From NCBI GenBank assembly GCA_031284845.1, contig JAITXH010000100.1:1-5058 (forward strand): a stretch of DNA of 5,058 bases, read 5' to 3'. The stretch is from Puniceicoccales bacterium. Lineage in GTDB: Bacteria; Verrucomicrobiota; Verrucomicrobiia; Opitutales; UBA953. Within the stretch, counting starts at the first letter, position 1. Each line of letters opens with the position of its first letter. This document shows, in pieces, positions 1 to 5,058 of this stretch. The position numbers and the translations under genes were made by a program. Below the pieces are notes generated by a model. The model had not been told where the DNA came from. It searched no databases and saw nothing but the letters and a program-made list of their open reading frames with translations.

Positions 1-368
1 AGGATTTCCCCGGCGACGAAGGCGGCGCGACGGGCCACAGGATTACGCAAAAGAGCGCGGACGGTGAGGGGGCGCGACGAACACGACGATGCGGATAACG
101 CGGGCGGCGGGGGGGACGCAAGCGGCACGGCAGTGGTGGAAATGGGAGTTCCGCCGGGGAGCGAAACAGGAGCTGCGGGAGCCGGAGGATGGGCACCCGA
201 CGCACGGAGCTTGGCGAGTCTGGCACGGCGCATTTTGGCGGCGTTGACTTTGTTGAAAATCAAAAATGCGACGAGATAAAGCGCGGCACTGAGAAACCCG
301 ATGGTTGCCAACTCGCGCACATGGGGGACGAGGTCTTCAAGAAGTGTGGTTTGCGCAAGAAGAAGCAT
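1..368 (-). CDS. Unrecognised single-pass membrane protein, 5' part only (runs off the window)
   Basis: On the minus strand an ATG at 368-366 opens a frame with no stop through the left edge (122 full codons). The protein starts MLLLAQTTLLEDLV. A hydrophobic segment at about residues 21-38 (ATIGFLSAALYLVAFLIF) looks like one transmembrane helix. It is followed by a basic stretch (KMRRARLAKLR, about 45-55), a Pro/Ala/Ser-rich low-complexity linker (about 57-98), and the start of a probably folded part (LTVRALLRNPVARRAAFVAGEI) at the edge. This suggests a membrane-anchored protein with a cytoplasmic C-terminal domain that cannot be seen. It lies 114 bp downstream of floA on the same strand, so co-transcription is possible; no terminator is evident in the gap. 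There is no clear Shine-Dalgarno sequence. I do not recognise the family and assign no function. Support comes from the long open frame, high GC and plausible membrane topology. Confidence 0.6.
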   Translation of the reverse strand, partial: MLLLAQTTLLEDLVPHVRELATIGFLSAALYLVAFLIFNKVNAAKMRRARLAKLRASGAHPPAPAAPVSLPGGTPISTTAVPLASPPPPALSASSCSSRPLTVRALLRNPVARRAAFVAGEI

Positions 369-482
369 GTCGGATGGGCGCGGCGTCAGTGAATGAGAGC
401 GGGCGGGCGGGTTGGTTAGTGCCGGGGAGCGTTGGTGGCGTTGATGCGGGGACGGCGTGGTGCGGGAGAAGCCGATAGCGTG

Positions 483-1556
483 TCAGTCGGCGATGGCTTC
501 TTCGCCGGCAGGTGCGCCGCCGATGCTCAGGCGCATCCGGGTGTCGGCTTTCAGGTTTTCGATGCGGTGGACATCGGCAACGCCGAGACGCCCGAGACGC
601 AGGGCGTCGGCGATGGCGAGCGGGACTTGCACTTCGGCTTCGACGACGAGGGCGCGCATCTTTTGCACTCTGGCGCGGTTCTCCTGCTCGACGGCTACGG
701 CGGCGGAACGACGGATTTCAGCCTGCGCCTGCGCCATGTTTTTGTCCGCCTCGGCTTGCGCGGCTTGTAAGTGGGCACCGACGTTTTGGCCGACTTCTAC
801 GTCGGCGATGTCTATGGAAATGATGTCGAAAGCGGTGCCGCCGTCGAGTCCGCGGGCGAGCACGGTCTTCGAGATGCTCTCCGGGTTTTCGAGGATGGCC
901 TTGTAGCTCTCGGCTCCGCCGATGGTGGAGACGATGCCTTCGCCGACGCGGGCGATGATGGTTTCCTCTTGCGCGCCGCGGATGAAGCGGTCGAGCGAGG
1001 TGCGAACGGTGACGCGGGTCTTCACTTTGACTTGGATGCCGTCCTTGGCGACACCGTCAATTGTGCTGCGTCCGCTCTTGGGGTCGGGGCAATCTATCAC
1101 GCAGGGGTTCACGGCGGCGTGGACGGCGTCGAGCACGGATTTGTTCGTGCCGCGGGTGGAGAGGTCTATCGCGCAGGCGCGCTCCCAGAGAAGAGTGATG
1201 CCGGCTTTCTCGGCGGCAATCAGCGCTTTGACGGTGTGGACGATGTTGCCGCCGGCGAGGTGGTGGCCTTCCAGCTCGTCCACGCTGATTTGCAACCCGG
1301 CCTTAAGCGCGGTGATGCGGGCACTCACGACGAGGTCGGCGGGAACCCGGCGGAGCGTCATGCCGAGGAGTTGCCAGAAGCTGACGTGGGCTTTCGCGGC
1401 CAACGCCCGGATCCATGTCCCGGAAAAGCTGAAGAAGAAAATCAGCAGGAGGATGGCGATAACCGCCAGCACCACCCAGAGGATGATTTTCCAGTCAAAT
1501 GAGGAAGTCGGGATTCCGGCGTTCGCCGAAAGTGCAGCAAGAAGAATTTGTGTCAT
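483..1556 (-). CDS. floA: Flotillin-like protein FloA (membrane-microdomain scaffold, YqfA/UPF0365 family)
   Basis: The 357-residue protein matches FloA (Bacillus subtilis YqfA, about 330 aa). Known family members sit at the inner face of the cytoplasmic membrane, oligomerise and organise lipid microdomains. An N-terminal hydrophobic segment (about residues 23-46) is the anchor. It is followed by LGMTLRRVPADLVVSARITALKAGL (about 64-88), typical of the family, and an SPFH/PHB-like core (about 165-260) with KDGIQVKVKTRVTVR and EETIIARVGEGIVSTIG. An Ala/Glu/Gln-rich probable coiled coil follows (about 262-315), then the conserved IENLKADTRMRLSIG near the end. The start at 1556 (MTQILLAAL) is chosen because the frame extends upstream only as low-complexity sequence reaching into the divergent leuB gene. 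No Shine-Dalgarno sequence precedes it. The NfeD-like partner gene often found upstream of floA is absent: the upstream neighbour is divergent leuB. The 114 bp after the stop show no clear terminator. Confidence 0.95.
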   Translation of the reverse strand: MTQILLAALSANAGIPTSSFDWKIILWVVLAVIAILLLIFFFSFSGTWIRALAAKAHVSFWQLLGMTLRRVPADLVVSARITALKAGLQISVDELEGHHLAGGNIVHTVKALIAAEKAGITLLWERACAIDLSTRGTNKSVLDAVHAAVNPCVIDCPDPKSGRSTIDGVAKDGIQVKVKTRVTVRTSLDRFIRGAQEETIIARVGEGIVSTIGGAESYKAILENPESISKTVLARGLDGGTAFDIISIDIADVEVGQNVGAHLQAAQAEADKNMAQAQAEIRRSAAVAVEQENRARVQKMRALVVEAEVQVPLAIADALRLGRLGVADVHRIENLKADTRMRLSIGGAPAGEEAIAD

Positions 1557-1614
1557 GGTATATGGATATAAGAGGCGGGGAGAGGAACAAACGGTTCTGC
1601 GCGGGAAGTGCAAT

Positions 1615-1634
1615 GCCGCAAATCGCCGCAAATC
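1615..1634. repeat. Exact tandem 10-mer repeat in the floA/leuB divergent region
   Basis: GCCGCAAATC occurs twice back to back with no mismatch, about 110 bp before the leuB start and about 60 bp before the floA start. The spacing of one helical turn would suit a repeated protein-binding site, but this is inference from position only; two units can also arise by slippage. Confidence 0.5.
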
Positions 1635-1668
1635 GTGAAGATCGGAAGTTGCAAGGAAATTTGAACGA

Positions 1669-1687
1669 GGGGGGGGTGGAGTTGGGG
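1669..1687 (+). other. G-rich tract with an eight-G run
   Basis: Eight consecutive G residues (1669-1676) are followed by TGGAGTTGGGG. The plus strand could form a G-quadruplex if the long run supplies two G-tracts, although one of the remaining tracts has only two Gs. The homopolymer is also a site where replication slippage or sequencing error is likely. A regulatory role is not shown. Confidence 0.3.
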
Positions 1688-1746
1688 TTTGAGAGTTTCG
1701 CCTTTTCCAACGGGAGGTTTTGGCGTTTCCTCCGCCGCTCTCATTC

Positions 1747-2841
1747 ATGCAACTCAAGATCGCTATCCTCCCCGGAGACTACATCGGCCCGGAAGTCATG
1801 GACGCCGCACTGCCCGTCCTCGAAGCTGCCCTTAAACGCAGCGGACATTCACTCGCGCATTCCACGCATCCGGTGGGCGGGGCGGGAATTGACGCCGCAG
1901 GAAAGGCGTTGCCCGATGCGACGCTCAAGGCTTGCCAGGAGGCCGATGCGATTCTTTTCGGAAGCGTCGGCGGCCCCAAGTGGGAAAAGCTGCCGCCCGC
2001 CGAACAGCCCGAGCGCGCCGCACTTTTGCCGTTGCGGAAGCATTTTCAGTTGTTCGCAAACATCCGCCCGGGGCTTCTGCCGAAGGCGCTTCTGGGGGCG
2101 TCGCCTATCCGCCCGGAACGCATCCCTGAGGGGATTGACCTTGTGTGTATTCGCGAGCTTACCGGCGGACTTTATTTCGGCGCGAAGCGGACCACGACTC
2201 TCGAAGGCGGCGATGTCGAGGCCGTGGACACGATGGTTTACCGGAAGAGCGAAATCGAGCGCATCACGGATGTCGCCATCGCCACGGCACGCGCCCGGAA
2301 GAAGCAGCTCCTCAGCGTGGACAAAGCGAACGTGCTCGAGTGTTCTGTGCTTTGGCGCAAGACTGTTACCGAGCGGGTCGCTGCCACCGCGCCGGACCTC
2401 ACCCTCTCGCACATGTACGTGGACAACGCCGCCATGCAGCTTGTGCGCTCGCCGGCGTCCTTCGATGTGCTTCTGACGGAAAATATGTTCGGCGACATTC
2501 TCTCCGACGAGATGTCGGTGGTCTGTGGTTCGCTGGGTATGTTGTCTTCTGCGAGTATTGGTACCGGGAAAAACCGCCACGGATTTTCCTTCGGGCTTTA
2601 CGAACCCGCCGGTGGCAGCGCCCCCGACATCGCCGGAAAAAATCTCGCCAATCCGTGTGCGCAGATTCTTAGCGCGGCACTCATGCTCCGGCACAGTTTC
2701 GGGTTGCACGCCGAGGCCGACGCCATTGACGCTGCCGTGCGCAAGACCATCGCGGATGGTCTCCGGACTGCGGACATCGCTTTCGGCGCGCCTTCTGTGG
2801 GGACGCGGGAGATGGCGGCGGCGGTGCTTGCCAGGCTGTAG
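1747..2841 (+). CDS. leuB: 3-isopropylmalate dehydrogenase LeuB (leucine biosynthesis)
   Basis: LeuB oxidatively decarboxylates 3-isopropylmalate with NAD+ to 4-methyl-2-oxopentanoate, the third step of leucine synthesis, in the cytoplasm. The 364 residues match the family length (about 350-370). Visible landmarks in order are the N-terminal GDxIGPE motif (10-16, here GDYIGPE), GSVGGPKW (72-79), substrate-binding arginines R97, R107 and R136 (IRELTGGLYFG), Y143, K193 (VDKAN), and the metal-binding aspartates D226 (YVDNAAM), D250 and D254 (FGDILSDE). GSLGMLSSASIG (261-272) and the NAD-binding loop EPAGGSAPDIAGKNLANP (286-303) follow. All key residues are present, so the enzyme should be active. 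The ATG at 1747 begins the canonical MQLKIAILPGD; an in-frame TTG at 1720 would add nine Pro-rich residues and is less likely. No clear Shine-Dalgarno sequence is present. No other leu gene lies in the window. The last 31 codons are repeated, diverged, at 4881-4972. Confidence 0.97.
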   Translation: MQLKIAILPGDYIGPEVMDAALPVLEAALKRSGHSLAHSTHPVGGAGIDAAGKALPDATLKACQEADAILFGSVGGPKWEKLPPAEQPERAALLPLRKHFQLFANIRPGLLPKALLGASPIRPERIPEGIDLVCIRELTGGLYFGAKRTTTLEGGDVEAVDTMVYRKSEIERITDVAIATARARKKQLLSVDKANVLECSVLWRKTVTERVAATAPDLTLSHMYVDNAAMQLVRSPASFDVLLTENMFGDILSDEMSVVCGSLGMLSSASIGTGKNRHGFSFGLYEPAGGSAPDIAGKNLANPCAQILSAALMLRHSFGLHAEADAIDAAVRKTIADGLRTADIAFGAPSVGTREMAAAVLARL

Positions 2842-2928
2842 TTTTTCTGTTGAGGGTGTTTCCCTCATGAGCAAATCAACGACGCGACGGCTCCTGCCGA
2901 AGGATTTCGGGTGCCTCTTTCATTCGGA
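2749..2928 (+). repeat. Left copy of an imperfect direct repeat (leuB tail + spacer + start of MSK frame)
   Basis: These 180 bases contain the last 31 leuB codons, a 25-bp spacer and the first 20 codons of a frame starting MSKSTTRRLLPKDF. They align with 4881-5058 (178 bases) with two single-base length differences and about 38-40 substitutions, roughly 78 % identity by hand. Homology begins abruptly at ATCGCGGATGGT within leuB; its right limit is unknown because the other copy is cut by the window edge. The copies flank the low-GC oxidoreductase block. Confidence 0.85.
2852..2866 (+). promoter_or_regulatory. Shine-Dalgarno-like GAGGG in a perfect small inverted repeat before ATG 2867
   Basis: GAGGG (2852-2856), a five-base TGTTT loop and CCCTC (2862-2866) form a perfect 5-bp inverted repeat ending immediately before the ATG at 2867. 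GAGGG is suitably placed (10 nt) to act as a ribosome binding site, and the hairpin would hide it. The stem is short, so this may be chance. The right repeat copy has a plain GGAGG at 4983-4987, 9 nt before its ATG, and no hairpin. Confidence 0.35.
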
Positions 2929-2977
2929 TCCGGAGCAGGCGAAGCGTCGCGGGGCGGCGGTGCTCTCGAGTGTTTTC
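2867..2977 (+). pseudogene. 5' remnant of the MSK gene, reading in frame into the oxidoreductase
   Basis: ATG 2867, 25 bp after leuB, opens a frame starting MSKSTTRRLLPKDFGCLF. It stays open through KRRGAAVLSSVF into the oxidoreductase at 2978 without a stop. The first 20 codons match the frame at 4997 (14 of 20 residues identical), so this appears to be the 5' end of a gene that normally follows leuB, interrupted by the low-GC block. High GC here (about 62 %) fits the host, not the cargo. The remnant is basic (RR, KR, KRR) and I do not recognise its family. It may be a dead fragment, or it may be translated as a 37-residue extension of the oxidoreductase (656 aa in total). Confidence 0.5.
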
Positions 2978-4837
2978 ATGCGGGTTCCGCACTTCGAAAA
3001 TCGAAAAACAGGAATGGTATTAATCATCGCGCTGGTGCTGACGTTTATTTGCCAAGCATACGGCAAACACTCAGCCGATGTTTTTATCGAAGCTGAAAGT
3101 TTTTCCGAAAAAGGCGGTTGGGTCGTTGACCCGCAGTTTTCCCACTTGATAGGCTCGCCTTACCTGATGGCGCATGGCCTGGGTGTTCCGGTGAAGGATG
3201 CCTCCATCACGACGGTGTTTCCCAAAACCGGTGCTTACCGGTTGTTTGTTCGCACCTTTAACTGGACATCGCCCTGGTTCGATGGTGCCGGTCCCGGTCG
3301 GTTCAGCGTGCTGATTGACGGGAAACCTGTCACTGCCACATTCGGCAACAGCGGAAAGACGTGGTTGTGGCAGGAGGGCGGAACCGTGGAGATTACCGAC
3401 AGGAAAGTGCAGATCCGCTTACACGATCTTACTGGTTTTAACGGACGGTGCGATGCGTTGTACTTTACACAGGATGCCGCATTTGTTCCGCCAACAGACT
3501 TGAACGAGTTGACCGCGTTCCGCTATGCGCAGACCGGCATCCAAGCCAAAACAGCCGGCCACTATGATTTTGTCGTAATAGGCGGAGGAGTTGCCGGAAT
3601 GTGCGCCGCTGTTTCTGCGGCACGCTTGGGGCTGAAAGTGGCGATCATCCACGACCGACCGATATGGGGCGGCAACAACAGTTCTGAAGTGCGCGTCCAT
3701 CTCGGCGGGCGTATCGCACTGAAGCCTTATCCCGAGTTGGGTGGCGTCGTAAAGGAGCTAAGTCCGTTGAAAGGAGGGAATGCCCAGCCTGCCAAACGGT
3801 ATGAAGACGAAAAGAAAAGTAACTTGATGAACAGCGAACCCAATATTACGCAGTTTCTCAACTACCGCGCGTTTGCCGTGACGATGGACGGTCGGACAAT
3901 CAAATCGGTAACCGCCAAACAGATTGAAACGGGCGAGGAATTGGTATTCAACGCCCCTGTTTTTGCAGACTGTACGGGCGATGGAAGCATTGGCGTGCTT
4001 GCAGGCGCAGATTTTGCAATGGGGCGCGAATCAAAAGCCGAATTTAACGAACCAAATGCCCCGGAGAAGAGCGACAAATTGACGATGGGCAGTTCTGTCC
4101 AATGGTATTCCGAAGAGAAATCCAAGAGCAGCCCATTCCCGTTGTTTCGATATGGCATAAAATTTGATGAAGAAAACGTCCAGAGGGTTACTATGGGCGA
4201 ATGGACATGGGAAACAGGAATGAACTACAATCAGATTACCGATTTTGAGCGCATCCGTGACTATGGTCTGATGGTAGTATATTCCAATTGGTCGTTCCTG
4301 AAAAATGAGTATAGTAAAAAGGAAAAATACAAAAATAGGACACTTGGTTGGGTTGCTTATGTAGCTGGCAAACGTGAATCACGACGTCTATTGGGTGATT
4401 TTATACTGAAAGAACAAGATATTATCAATCGCGTGGAATATCCGGACGGAACAGCCTCTGCTACATGGAGTATTGATCTTCATTATCCTGACCCCAAAAA
4501 CAGTAAGCATTTTCCCGGCGGCGAATTTAAGTCCATAGCCCATCAAAGGAATATTTATCCCTATCCCATTCCCTACCGCTGTTTTTATTCGCGCAACGTG
4601 GATAACCTGTTCATGGCAGGTCGCAATATAAGCGTAACACACATTGCGCTGGGCACTACCCGTGTAATGCGGACTACCGGAATGATCGGCGAAGTGGTGG
4701 GTATGGCGGCCTCTCTTTGCAAACAAAACAGCGTTACCCCGCGCGGCGTGTATAAACATCATTTGGAGGAATTGAAAACGCTTATGAGGAAAGGGGTCGG
4801 TAAGGATGGAGCTTCCGGATACCCTAATTACAACTGA
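2978..4837 (+). CDS. Secreted FAD-dependent oxidoreductase (FAD_oxidored family) with N-terminal carbohydrate-binding-like region
   Basis: The 619-residue protein carries a signal peptide: basic n-region (NRKTG), hydrophobic core at about 13-26 and probable signal peptidase I cleavage after AYG at residue 29. Residues about 33-170 (ADVFIEAESF, GSPYLMAHGLG, LHDLTGFNGRCDALYF) form the beta-rich region that precedes the flavin domain in many Bacteroidota and Planctomycetes homologues. The FAD domain starts with YDFVVIGGGVAG (196-207, GxGxxG dinucleotide fold), then WGGNNSSEVRVHLGG (230-244), RESRR (466-470) and NLFMAGRNISVTHIALGTTRVM (from 543), the usual C-terminal FAD-contact motif. A redox role in envelope or extracellular polysaccharide use is likely; the substrate is unknown, and database names such as 'xanthan lyase' for relatives are unreliable. 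ATG 2978 is chosen because it puts the signal peptide at the N terminus. ATG 2867 has a better ribosome site but buries it; ATG 3014 would give 607 aa. GC is far below that of the neighbours, suggesting horizontal transfer. Confidence 0.88.
   Translation: MRVPHFENRKTGMVLIIALVLTFICQAYGKHSADVFIEAESFSEKGGWVVDPQFSHLIGSPYLMAHGLGVPVKDASITTVFPKTGAYRLFVRTFNWTSPWFDGAGPGRFSVLIDGKPVTATFGNSGKTWLWQEGGTVEITDRKVQIRLHDLTGFNGRCDALYFTQDAAFVPPTDLNELTAFRYAQTGIQAKTAGHYDFVVIGGGVAGMCAAVSAARLGLKVAIIHDRPIWGGNNSSEVRVHLGGRIALKPYPELGGVVKELSPLKGGNAQPAKRYEDEKKSNLMNSEPNITQFLNYRAFAVTMDGRTIKSVTAKQIETGEELVFNAPVFADCTGDGSIGVLAGADFAMGRESKAEFNEPNAPEKSDKLTMGSSVQWYSEEKSKSSPFPLFRYGIKFDEENVQRVTMGEWTWETGMNYNQITDFERIRDYGLMVVYSNWSFLKNEYSKKEKYKNRTLGWVAYVAGKRESRRLLGDFILKEQDIINRVEYPDGTASATWSIDLHYPDPKNSKHFPGGEFKSIAHQRNIYPYPIPYRCFYSRNVDNLFMAGRNISVTHIALGTTRVMRTTGMIGEVVGMAASLCKQNSVTPRGVYKHHLEELKTLMRKGVGKDGASGYPNYN
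2994..3007. repeat. Tandem 7-mer TCGAAAA at the left composition boundary
   Basis: TCGAAAA occurs twice in tandem where GC drops from about 62 % (2941-3000 line) to about 42 % (3001-3060 line). It may mark the left junction of the imported segment, or it may be an ordinary short repeat in the signal-peptide n-region. Confidence 0.35.
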
Positions 4838-4880
4838 GAGGATACATTAAAATAAAAACATGAAACAGGTTTCATTATTC
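3000..4880 (+). other. Probable horizontally acquired low-GC segment
   Basis: The block between the two repeat copies differs from the rest of the window in base composition (single-line hand counts: 42 % at 3001-3060, 33 % at 4261-4320, 40 % at 4321-4380, against 63-65 % in leuB and floA). It has an A-rich, Shine-Dalgarno-poor gene start at its right end and a Bacteroidota-style oxidoreductase. No transposase, integrase or terminal inverted repeats are visible, so it is not called a mobile element. The left limit lies somewhere between 2928 and about 3010; the right limit is close to 4880. Confidence 0.55.
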
Positions 4881-4883
4881 ATT
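4860..4883 (+). pseudogene. Truncated start of a second cargo gene (MKQVSLFI), cut at the right repeat
   Basis: Twenty-two bases after the oxidoreductase stop, an ATG in the A-rich context ATTAAAATAAAAAC begins MKQVSLFI, which looks like a signal-peptide start. At about 4881 the sequence becomes the leuB-tail copy, and the frame ends at a stop at 4929-4931 after 23 residues. An A-rich leader without a Shine-Dalgarno sequence is typical of Bacteroidota. The likely reading is the first eight codons of the next gene in the donor operon, cut off by the junction. A functional 23-residue peptide is possible but unlikely. Confidence 0.45.
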
Positions 4884-4972
4884 GCGGATGGTTCCGGACT
4901 GCGGGTGACGTTTTGGGCACGCCCTCTGTGAAGCCACAGGCGATGATGGAGGCGGTGCTTGCCAGAGTGTGA
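4881..4972 (+). pseudogene. leuB 3' fragment (diverged second copy of the C-terminal 30 codons)
   Basis: Aligned with leuB 2749-2841, this begins IADG, has a one-base deletion (CTC to TC at about 4893), then reads RTAGDVLGTPSVKPQAMMEAVLARV and a TGA stop. The intact gene ends RTADIAFGAPSVGTREMAAAVLARL. Only the gene's tail is present, so it cannot encode an enzyme. Most differences change the amino acid, as expected for an unselected fragment or a distant paralogue. Confidence 0.7.
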
Positions 4973-4996
4973 TTTTTCTGTTGGAGGATGTTTTCT

Positions 4997-5058
4997 ATGA
5001 GCAAACCAACGAAGCGACGTCTTCTGCCGAAGGATTTTGAGCGACCCTTTCATCCCGA
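4997..5058 (+). CDS. Start of an unrecognised gene (MSKPTKRRLLPKDFERPFHP), cut by the window edge
   Basis: ATG 4997 follows a good Shine-Dalgarno sequence (GGAGG at 4983-4987, 9 nt spacing) and opens a basic N terminus, MSKPTKRRLLPKDFERPFHP, up to the edge. The same start, diverged, follows the intact leuB at 2867; three of the differences between the copies are synonymous. This copy may be the functional downstream gene, with the left one its interrupted relative. The family is not recognised from 20 residues. Confidence 0.5.
   Translation, partial: MSKPTKRRLLPKDFERPFHP

Larger units (their letters stand above)
1557..1746. promoter_or_regulatory. Divergent intergenic region between floA and leuB
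   Basis: These 190 bp separate the two divergent start codons, so promoters for both genes should lie here. I cannot name a convincing sigma-70 pair: AT-rich patches exist (TATATGGATATAAG at 1559-1572; AAATTTGAAC near 1657-1665) but no well-spaced -35/-10 combination is clear. The region also contains an exact tandem 10-mer (1615-1634) and a G-rich run (1669-1687). A purine-rich GGGAGG at 1712-1717 lies 29 nt before the leuB ATG, too far for a normal ribosome binding site. No T-box, leader peptide with leucine codons or riboswitch is recognisable. Confidence 0.5.
4881..5058 (+). repeat. Right copy of the imperfect direct repeat (continues past the window)
   Basis: This copy aligns with 2749-2928: a leuB 3' end with its own stop, a 24-bp spacer and the first 20 codons of an MSK frame. 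Roughly 78 % identity excludes a fresh target-site duplication. It points to an old duplication, or to a copy brought in from a related genome. The repeat reaches the window edge, so its full length is unknown. Confidence 0.85.

Noticed and set aside
64..392. Short plus-strand open frames at the left edge
   Set aside because: Gly/Ala/Asp-rich frames opposite the better-supported minus-strand partial membrane protein gene.
771..1638. Plus-strand open frames (243 and 238 codons) opposite floA
   Set aside because: Antisense shadows of FloA, which is unambiguous on the minus strand.
1557..1757. 67-residue N-terminal extension of FloA
   Set aside because: It would overlap the divergent leuB start and is low-complexity; MTQILLAAL at 1556 precedes the membrane anchor as expected for the family.
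1499..2476. Plus-strand open frame of 325 codons over the intergenic region and the 5' half of leuB
   Set aside because: It overlaps leuB in another frame, is Arg/Ser/Pro-rich with no recognisable motif, and reflects the lack of stops in high-GC DNA.
2525..2866. Upstream GTG start of the oxidoreductase frame within leuB
   Set aside because: The first 114 codons are an out-of-frame reading of leuB; homology and the signal peptide begin much later.
1849..2874. Long minus-strand open frame (341 codons) opposite leuB
   Set aside because: Antisense shadow of a clear LeuB; composition is Arg/His/Gly-rich with no domain.
3080..3480. Polysaccharide lyase activity for the N-terminal region
   Set aside because: Relatives are sometimes named xanthan lyase, but no lyase catalytic motif is visible; only a flavoprotein with a beta-rich N-terminal region can be supported.
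4847..5053. Minus-strand 68-codon open frame at the right end
   Set aside because: It is antisense to the leuB-tail copy and MSK gene start; it has no features of its own.
2749..5058. Transposon or insertion sequence flanked by direct repeats
   Set aside because: No transposase or integrase and no terminal inverted repeats are visible, and the flanking repeats are long, coding and only about 78 % identical.

Overview
The window suggests a high-GC Gram-negative bacterium, probably in the Verrucomicrobiota (Opitutae-like). This is inferred from the style of the FloA and LeuB proteins and of the partial membrane protein at the left edge; nothing in the window proves the taxonomy. Hand counts of single 60-base lines give about 63-65 % GC in floA and leuB. 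Lines inside the right-hand oxidoreductase gene fall to about 33-42 %.

Layout. Positions 1-368 (minus) hold the 5' part of an unrecognised single-pass membrane protein that runs off the window. Positions 483-1556 (minus) encode FloA, a bacterial flotillin-like scaffold protein. A 190-bp divergent intergenic region (1557-1746) separates floA from leuB (1747-2841, plus), which encodes a complete 3-isopropylmalate dehydrogenase of leucine biosynthesis. To the right, 2978-4837 (plus) encodes a secreted protein with an N-terminal beta-rich, carbohydrate-binding-like region and a C-terminal FAD_oxidored flavoprotein domain. This type is common in Bacteroidota and other polysaccharide-degrading bacteria.

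The notable feature is how the oxidoreductase gene is embedded. The last 31 codons of leuB, the short spacer after it and the first ~20 codons of a following frame (starting MSK, with RRLLPKDF shared by both copies) occur twice as an imperfect direct repeat: 2749-2928 and 4881-5058, roughly 78 % identical by hand alignment. The low-GC block lies between the copies. On its left, the MSK frame runs without a stop into the oxidoreductase signal peptide. On its right, a new start codon in an A-rich, Bacteroidota-like context is cut off after about eight codons where the second leuB tail begins. The simplest reading is a foreign fragment (about 3.0-4.88 kb) lodged between two diverged copies of a leuB-MSK junction. 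Mechanism and age are unknown, and an assembly chimera must be excluded.

The genes do not form one pathway: floA concerns membrane organisation, leuB leucine synthesis, and the oxidoreductase probably envelope or extracellular carbohydrate-related redox chemistry. No RNA genes, CRISPR arrays, transposases or integrases were seen. I found no convincing new molecular system; the repeat-flanked cargo is the main item worth checking.
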